This document shows, piece by piece, positions 12,821 to 15,342 of a stretch of 15,342 nucleotides of DNA. The stretch lies in assembly GCA_009783525.1 (NCBI GenBank), contig WRDG01000028.1, positions 1 to 15,342 of the forward strand. Direction: 5' to 3'. The DNA comes from Defluviitaleaceae bacterium. Its GTDB lineage: Bacteria > Bacillota > Clostridia > Lachnospirales > WQUN01. Every line of letters begins with the position of its first letter. The stretch's first letter is position 1. The notes under the pieces are model-generated. The model was not told the DNA's origin. It made no database searches and saw only the letters and a list, made by a program, of their open reading frames with translations. Both the position numbers and the translations under genes were made by a program.

Positions 12821-14638
12821 GTGAGCAGCGTATTTAAAAACAGCCGCATGCTTGAAGCAAGGTCGTCGCGGCCGCCGAGCCGCAATCTGACGTTTTTGCC
12901 GTTTTGTTTTTTGCTTCTCCTTATTTTTTTTGCCGTTTCATGCGGCAGTAAAGAAGCGGACGAAAAGCCGCCGCTTGTGACAATCGAAAGCGGCGCGGAC
13001 CGCGCCGACGACTTGAGCGTGAAGCTCGAAATCGTATGGAACTATTGGTATATGCAAATTGAACAGCCGAGCGACAGCCCGCTTATCGTTTATTTAAACG
13101 AACGCTTCAACGTGAGCGCAAGCTGCAGGCCCGCGAGAGTCGCAACACGAATCGAAACACAAATCGAAGAAGCGGCAAACGGCTGGCTGCCCGATATTTT
13201 CGAAGTGTTTGCGGATTGGGACATATTGACTGCGGCGGGCGGTATGCGCCCGATACCGAGGCACATGGTTGAAACGTACGCGCCGAGGTACGCAATGCTT
13301 TTAAACGATGAAAACGAGTGGGACAAAATTTCGGCGAGGCGCAACGGCTTCCCCAACGCGAGTGAGGGCGACATAGCTTTTTTGCCCGGTTATTGCACGG
13401 CGGCAGGGATACTCGGCGGCTATTCGGTTTATAAATGGGACCTGCTGCGCGAAGCGGGAATAATACCGAACGGCGAGGTTAACGAAATACATAAAAACGT
13501 ATTTTTTTGCGCGGAGCCGTTTACGTTTGACCAATTTCAAATAATTATCGAAAAGGTTTTGCCGTTGATGCCGGGCGGCCGCGCCTTTTCTTTAACGGGC
13601 GACTGGATCATTGACCGCGAAAAGGATTTGTTCCCGCTGTGGGGGATGTTCGGCATAGGCGGCGATTTCGTTGAAGAGGACGGGAATGTCGTGCCCGTTT
13701 ACGCAAGCAGGCAGTACCGCGCGTTTTTGGAGTTTGTTATTGAGCGGGCGCGGCGGCACGGAATTTTTATTATTGACGAAGAGTCAAAGGAGTACGGCGC
13801 AAACGCATTCGCACCCTTGGCGGTTTGGTTTTCGAAAACGCTTCCCAAGCAGCCGGGTTACGGATTTACAAATTTCATGTCCGAAATAAATTCGATGCCG
13901 CGTACTATGAACGGCGTTTTTTTAGTTGTGCCGCCGGAAATAAATATTTTCAGCAAGCATGAGGCGGCGCCCGTCAACGGCGGCAGATATTTTACAGACG
14001 AAAAATTTGCGGTGGGCTCGCAGGTATCGGACGAAAAACTTGCGCGGCTGCTGACCATGTTTGACGAGCTGACCTTCGACGACGAAGTATACTGGGCCGC
14101 GGAAATGGGCATCGAGGGTGTGCATTATGATATGCAAGGAAGGAACTCCGAAGGAGTTCCTGTGCAAGGAAGGAACTCCGAAGGAGTTCCTGTGCAAGGA
14201 AGGAACTCCGAAGGAGTTCCTGAGCAAGGAAGTGAAGCGGACTTAGGCATGAACAGATTGGACGGCGGTCCGGTTGACTACGTGGGCCGCTTCTATACGA
14301 ACGTGCGCCCGGAAGAACCTTATTTTCGGATCCGCCGCCTGCTTGGCGCGGAAGTTACGAATATTCTCGCCCTTCACGCAGCGGGAACGGGCAGCGAAAT
14401 AATTACGCCCGCTTACCGCGCAAAAAAAGATCGCGCCCTTTCGGACGCGCTGTCGGATTTTTATTTAATAAATAATCGTGAAGACATTTGCCAAGCGGTG
14501 CAAAATTATTATTACGGAGTCGTTGCAGACGGCAGCCGCACCCTTGCCGAATGGGATTTGTACATAAACGAATTGGACGGCCTCGGCTTGCGGGAGCTGA
14601 TCGAAATTTATACGGAGCATATGGTTTTAATTAAGTAG
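12821..14638 (+). CDS. Extracellular solute-binding lipoprotein, family 1 (LipO-like), with in-frame repeat insert
   Basis: This 605-residue protein has a lipoprotein signal peptide: basic region, hydrophobic run FLLLLIFFAVSC and lipobox AVS-C41, so it is probably anchored in a membrane as the binding component of an ABC importer. The body fits family 1 sugar/oligosaccharide-binding proteins of the LipO/YtcQ type. Supporting stretches are LNERFNVSASC, DIFEVFADWDILTAAGG, and the late motif MGIEGVHYDM, where the family has an EGxHY signature. Immediately after it, residues 438-467 are three near-identical units of the type QGRNSEGVPV, encoded by 30-bp palindromic repeats that keep the frame. 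The start is uncertain: GTG 12821 lies 4 bases after the cupin stop, and ATG 12848 is in frame; neither has a clear ribosome-binding site. No permease or ATPase genes are adjacent, so it appears to be an orphan receptor. The substrate cannot be read. Confidence 0.85.
   Translation: MSSVFKNSRMLEARSSRPPSRNLTFLPFCFLLLLIFFAVSCGSKEADEKPPLVTIESGADRADDLSVKLEIVWNYWYMQIEQPSDSPLIVYLNERFNVSASCRPARVATRIETQIEEAANGWLPDIFEVFADWDILTAAGGMRPIPRHMVETYAPRYAMLLNDENEWDKISARRNGFPNASEGDIAFLPGYCTAAGILGGYSVYKWDLLREAGIIPNGEVNEIHKNVFFCAEPFTFDQFQIIIEKVLPLMPGGRAFSLTGDWIIDREKDLFPLWGMFGIGGDFVEEDGNVVPVYASRQYRAFLEFVIERARRHGIFIIDEESKEYGANAFAPLAVWFSKTLPKQPGYGFTNFMSEINSMPRTMNGVFLVVPPEINIFSKHEAAPVNGGRYFTDEKFAVGSQVSDEKLARLLTMFDELTFDDEVYWAAEMGIEGVHYDMQGRNSEGVPVQGRNSEGVPVQGRNSEGVPEQGSEADLGMNRLDGGPVDYVGRFYTNVRPEEPYFRIRRLLGAEVTNILALHAAGTGSEIITPAYRAKKDRALSDALSDFYLINNREDICQAVQNYYYGVVADGSRTLAEWDLYINELDGLGLRELIEIYTEHMVLIK
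14131..14232. repeat. 30-bp palindromic tandem repeats inside the lipoprotein gene
   Basis: Three 30-bp units occupy 14131-14160, 14161-14190 and 14191-14220, followed by a partial unit to about 14232. The first differs from the second only at its second base. Each contains a perfect 9-bp hairpin, AGGAACTCC and GGAGTTCCT around a GAA loop, running one base into the next unit. The unit is a multiple of three and adds 10 residues per copy without a stop. The near identity of the copies points to recent expansion. Confidence 0.95.
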
Positions 14639-14660
14639 GGACGAACTGTGTTCGTCCCTA
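14636..14660. terminator. Perfect hairpin starting at the lipoprotein stop codon
   Basis: TAGGGACGAAC (14636-14646), loop TGT, and GTTCGTCCCTA (14650-14660) form an 11-bp perfect stem. The first three bases are the TAG stop of the lipoprotein gene. No T-run follows on the plus strand, so it is not a classical intrinsic terminator. It may protect the mRNA 3' end or be another dispersed palindromic repeat copy. Confidence 0.6.
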
Positions 14661-14714
14661 CGATTCCGCATTAAATAAATTCGAAACGCAATCAATCCGC
14701 TACACATCAAACCT

Positions 14715-15342
14715 CTAAAGCTCATAAATTTTTTGCAGCAGATTCAAGCTTGTCTCCCTTTCTTCTTCCGTTTCGGCAAATTTATAATTTTCGACATACC
14801 TATAGCCGAGGCTCATGATTATCCTGTCGCGCAGATGCAAATCATTTACCTGCGGTATGCCGGAATGCTCGTTGAAGCCTTTTAAATACGCGGGCACGCA
14901 TGCGCGGCAGTATTCGTGCATTTTTTCCGCGTCTATGTCGTCCGAAATCAACTGTGCGACGTCTTCACCTAAATAGCCGAAGCCTGTCGTGTCCCAGTCG
15001 AGCAAAAATATTTTTTCGTCCGTGTAAATTATGTTCGTAATCCAAAAATCTTTGTGGCACAGGACAACGGGCAGCGTCTCTATTTTTTCCCACAGGCTTT
15101 CGGAATTTTTATCCGTTTCGATTATCATTTCGCATATATGCTTAGGCAGCGGGCAAGCATCATTGTGCAATGTGCAATTGTCATTCTGAGCCGCAGGCGA
15201 AGAATTTTCAAGACCCTTCGCAAGCTCAGGGTGACAAACACTGAATGTAAAATTGTCATTCTGAGCCGCAGGCGAAGAATTTTCAAGACCCTTCGCAAGC
15301 TCAGGGTGACAAACACTGAATGTACAATTGTCATTCTGAGCC
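14715..15342 (-). CDS. Aminoglycoside/choline-kinase-like phosphotransferase, C-terminal part with repeat sequence in its frame
   Basis: The recognisable part (about 15167-14715) is the C-terminal lobe of an APH-superfamily phosphotransferase. It has the catalytic loop VLCHKDFWITNIIY (HxD...N; His codon at 15056-15054), the Mg-binding LLDWDTTGFGYLGEDVAQL, and a helical tail ending KIYEL. Such enzymes use ATP to phosphorylate hydroxyls of small molecules; the substrate is unknown. The N-terminal ATP-binding lobe is missing from the window. Upstream, the same frame passes through two complete 75-bp repeats and part of a third without any stop, encoding 25-residue units with CHPELAKGLENSSPAAQND, and leaves at the right edge. 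Either the repeats are an insert in a larger gene, or the gene is a fragment displaced by them; TTG 15170 would be a possible but weak start. It is convergent with the lipoprotein gene. Confidence 0.7.
   Translation of the reverse strand, partial: AQNDNCTFSVCHPELAKGLENSSPAAQNDNFTFSVCHPELAKGLENSSPAAQNDNCTLHNDACPLPKHICEMIIETDKNSESLWEKIETLPVVLCHKDFWITNIIYTDEKIFLLDWDTTGFGYLGEDVAQLISDDIDAEKMHEYCRACVPAYLKGFNEHSGIPQVNDLHLRDRIIMSLGYRYVENYKFAETEEERETSLNLLQKIYEL
15178..15342. repeat. 75-bp tandem palindromic repeats (two complete units and part of a third)
   Basis: Units begin at 15178, 15253 and 15328, giving an exact 75-bp period; the last is cut by the right edge. In each unit GTCATTCTGAGC (15180-15191) pairs with GCTCAGGGTGAC (15224-15235) with two G-T wobbles. 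An inner stem joins GCGAAG (15197-15202) to CTTCGC (15216-15221). About 19 bp of linker separates the 56-bp palindromic elements. At least two minus-strand frames stay open across it. The composition recalls dispersed palindromic elements found in many bacterial genomes. Confidence 0.92.

Noticed and set aside
15125..15334. A 69-codon minus-strand frame with repeated SVFVTLSLRRVLKILRL
   Set aside because: It is another frame of the 75-bp repeats and ends inside the phosphotransferase gene in the wrong frame.

Overview
The window looks like part of a bacterial chromosome, most likely from an anaerobe. The best guess is a spirochaete of the Treponema type, with a clostridial Firmicute as the alternative. 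This rests on a complete six-gene Rnf complex in the order C-D-G-E-A-B, a lipoprotein of the LipO solute-binding type with a relaxed lipobox (AVSC), an AAA-CYTH fusion protein, and palindromic repeats spread between and inside genes. No 16S gene or other decisive marker is present, so the assignment is an inference.

Layout. (1) Positions 1-431, minus strand: the start of a response regulator cut by the left edge. (2) 432-626: a divergent intergenic region with a perfect 15-bp inverted repeat. (3) 627-6802, plus strand: an unrecognised gene joined by a stop/start overlap to rnfC, then rnfD, rnfG, rnfE, rnfA and rnfB. This cluster encodes the membrane ferredoxin:NAD+ oxidoreductase that couples electron transfer to ion translocation. 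(4) 6802-7068: seven tandem copies of a 33/34-bp hairpin repeat and a further small hairpin, lying between convergent genes. (5) 11213-7069, minus strand: a tightly packed operon of a TIGR03960-type radical SAM protein, its DUF2344 (TIGR03936) partner, RNase G and a DJ-1/PfpI protein, with a good sigma70-like promoter at 11246-11274. (6) 11361-14638, plus strand: an AAA-CYTH fusion, a small cupin and a solute-binding lipoprotein. The genes overlap or nearly touch, a promoter candidate lies at 11291-11319, and a perfect hairpin starts at the last stop codon. (7) 14715 to the right edge, minus strand: the C-terminal part of an aminoglycoside/choline-kinase-like phosphotransferase whose open frame runs into 75-bp palindromic repeats and off the window.

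How the genes fit together. The Rnf block is a self-contained bioenergetic module. The radical SAM/DUF2344/RNase G block is a recurrent bacterial neighbourhood whose radical SAM reaction is, to my knowledge, not established. The AAA-CYTH, cupin and lipoprotein genes are probably co-transcribed, but no shared pathway is evident.

The most unusual signal is the set of short palindromic repeats. One forms an intergenic array (33/34 bp). One is inserted in frame in the lipoprotein (30 bp, 10 residues per unit). One is in frame with the kinase ORF (75 bp, 25 residues per unit). Two of these and an isolated hairpin share a CC-GAA-GG centre with different arms. The two in-frame types recall the protein-coding Rickettsia palindromic elements, although no sequence relationship is claimed.
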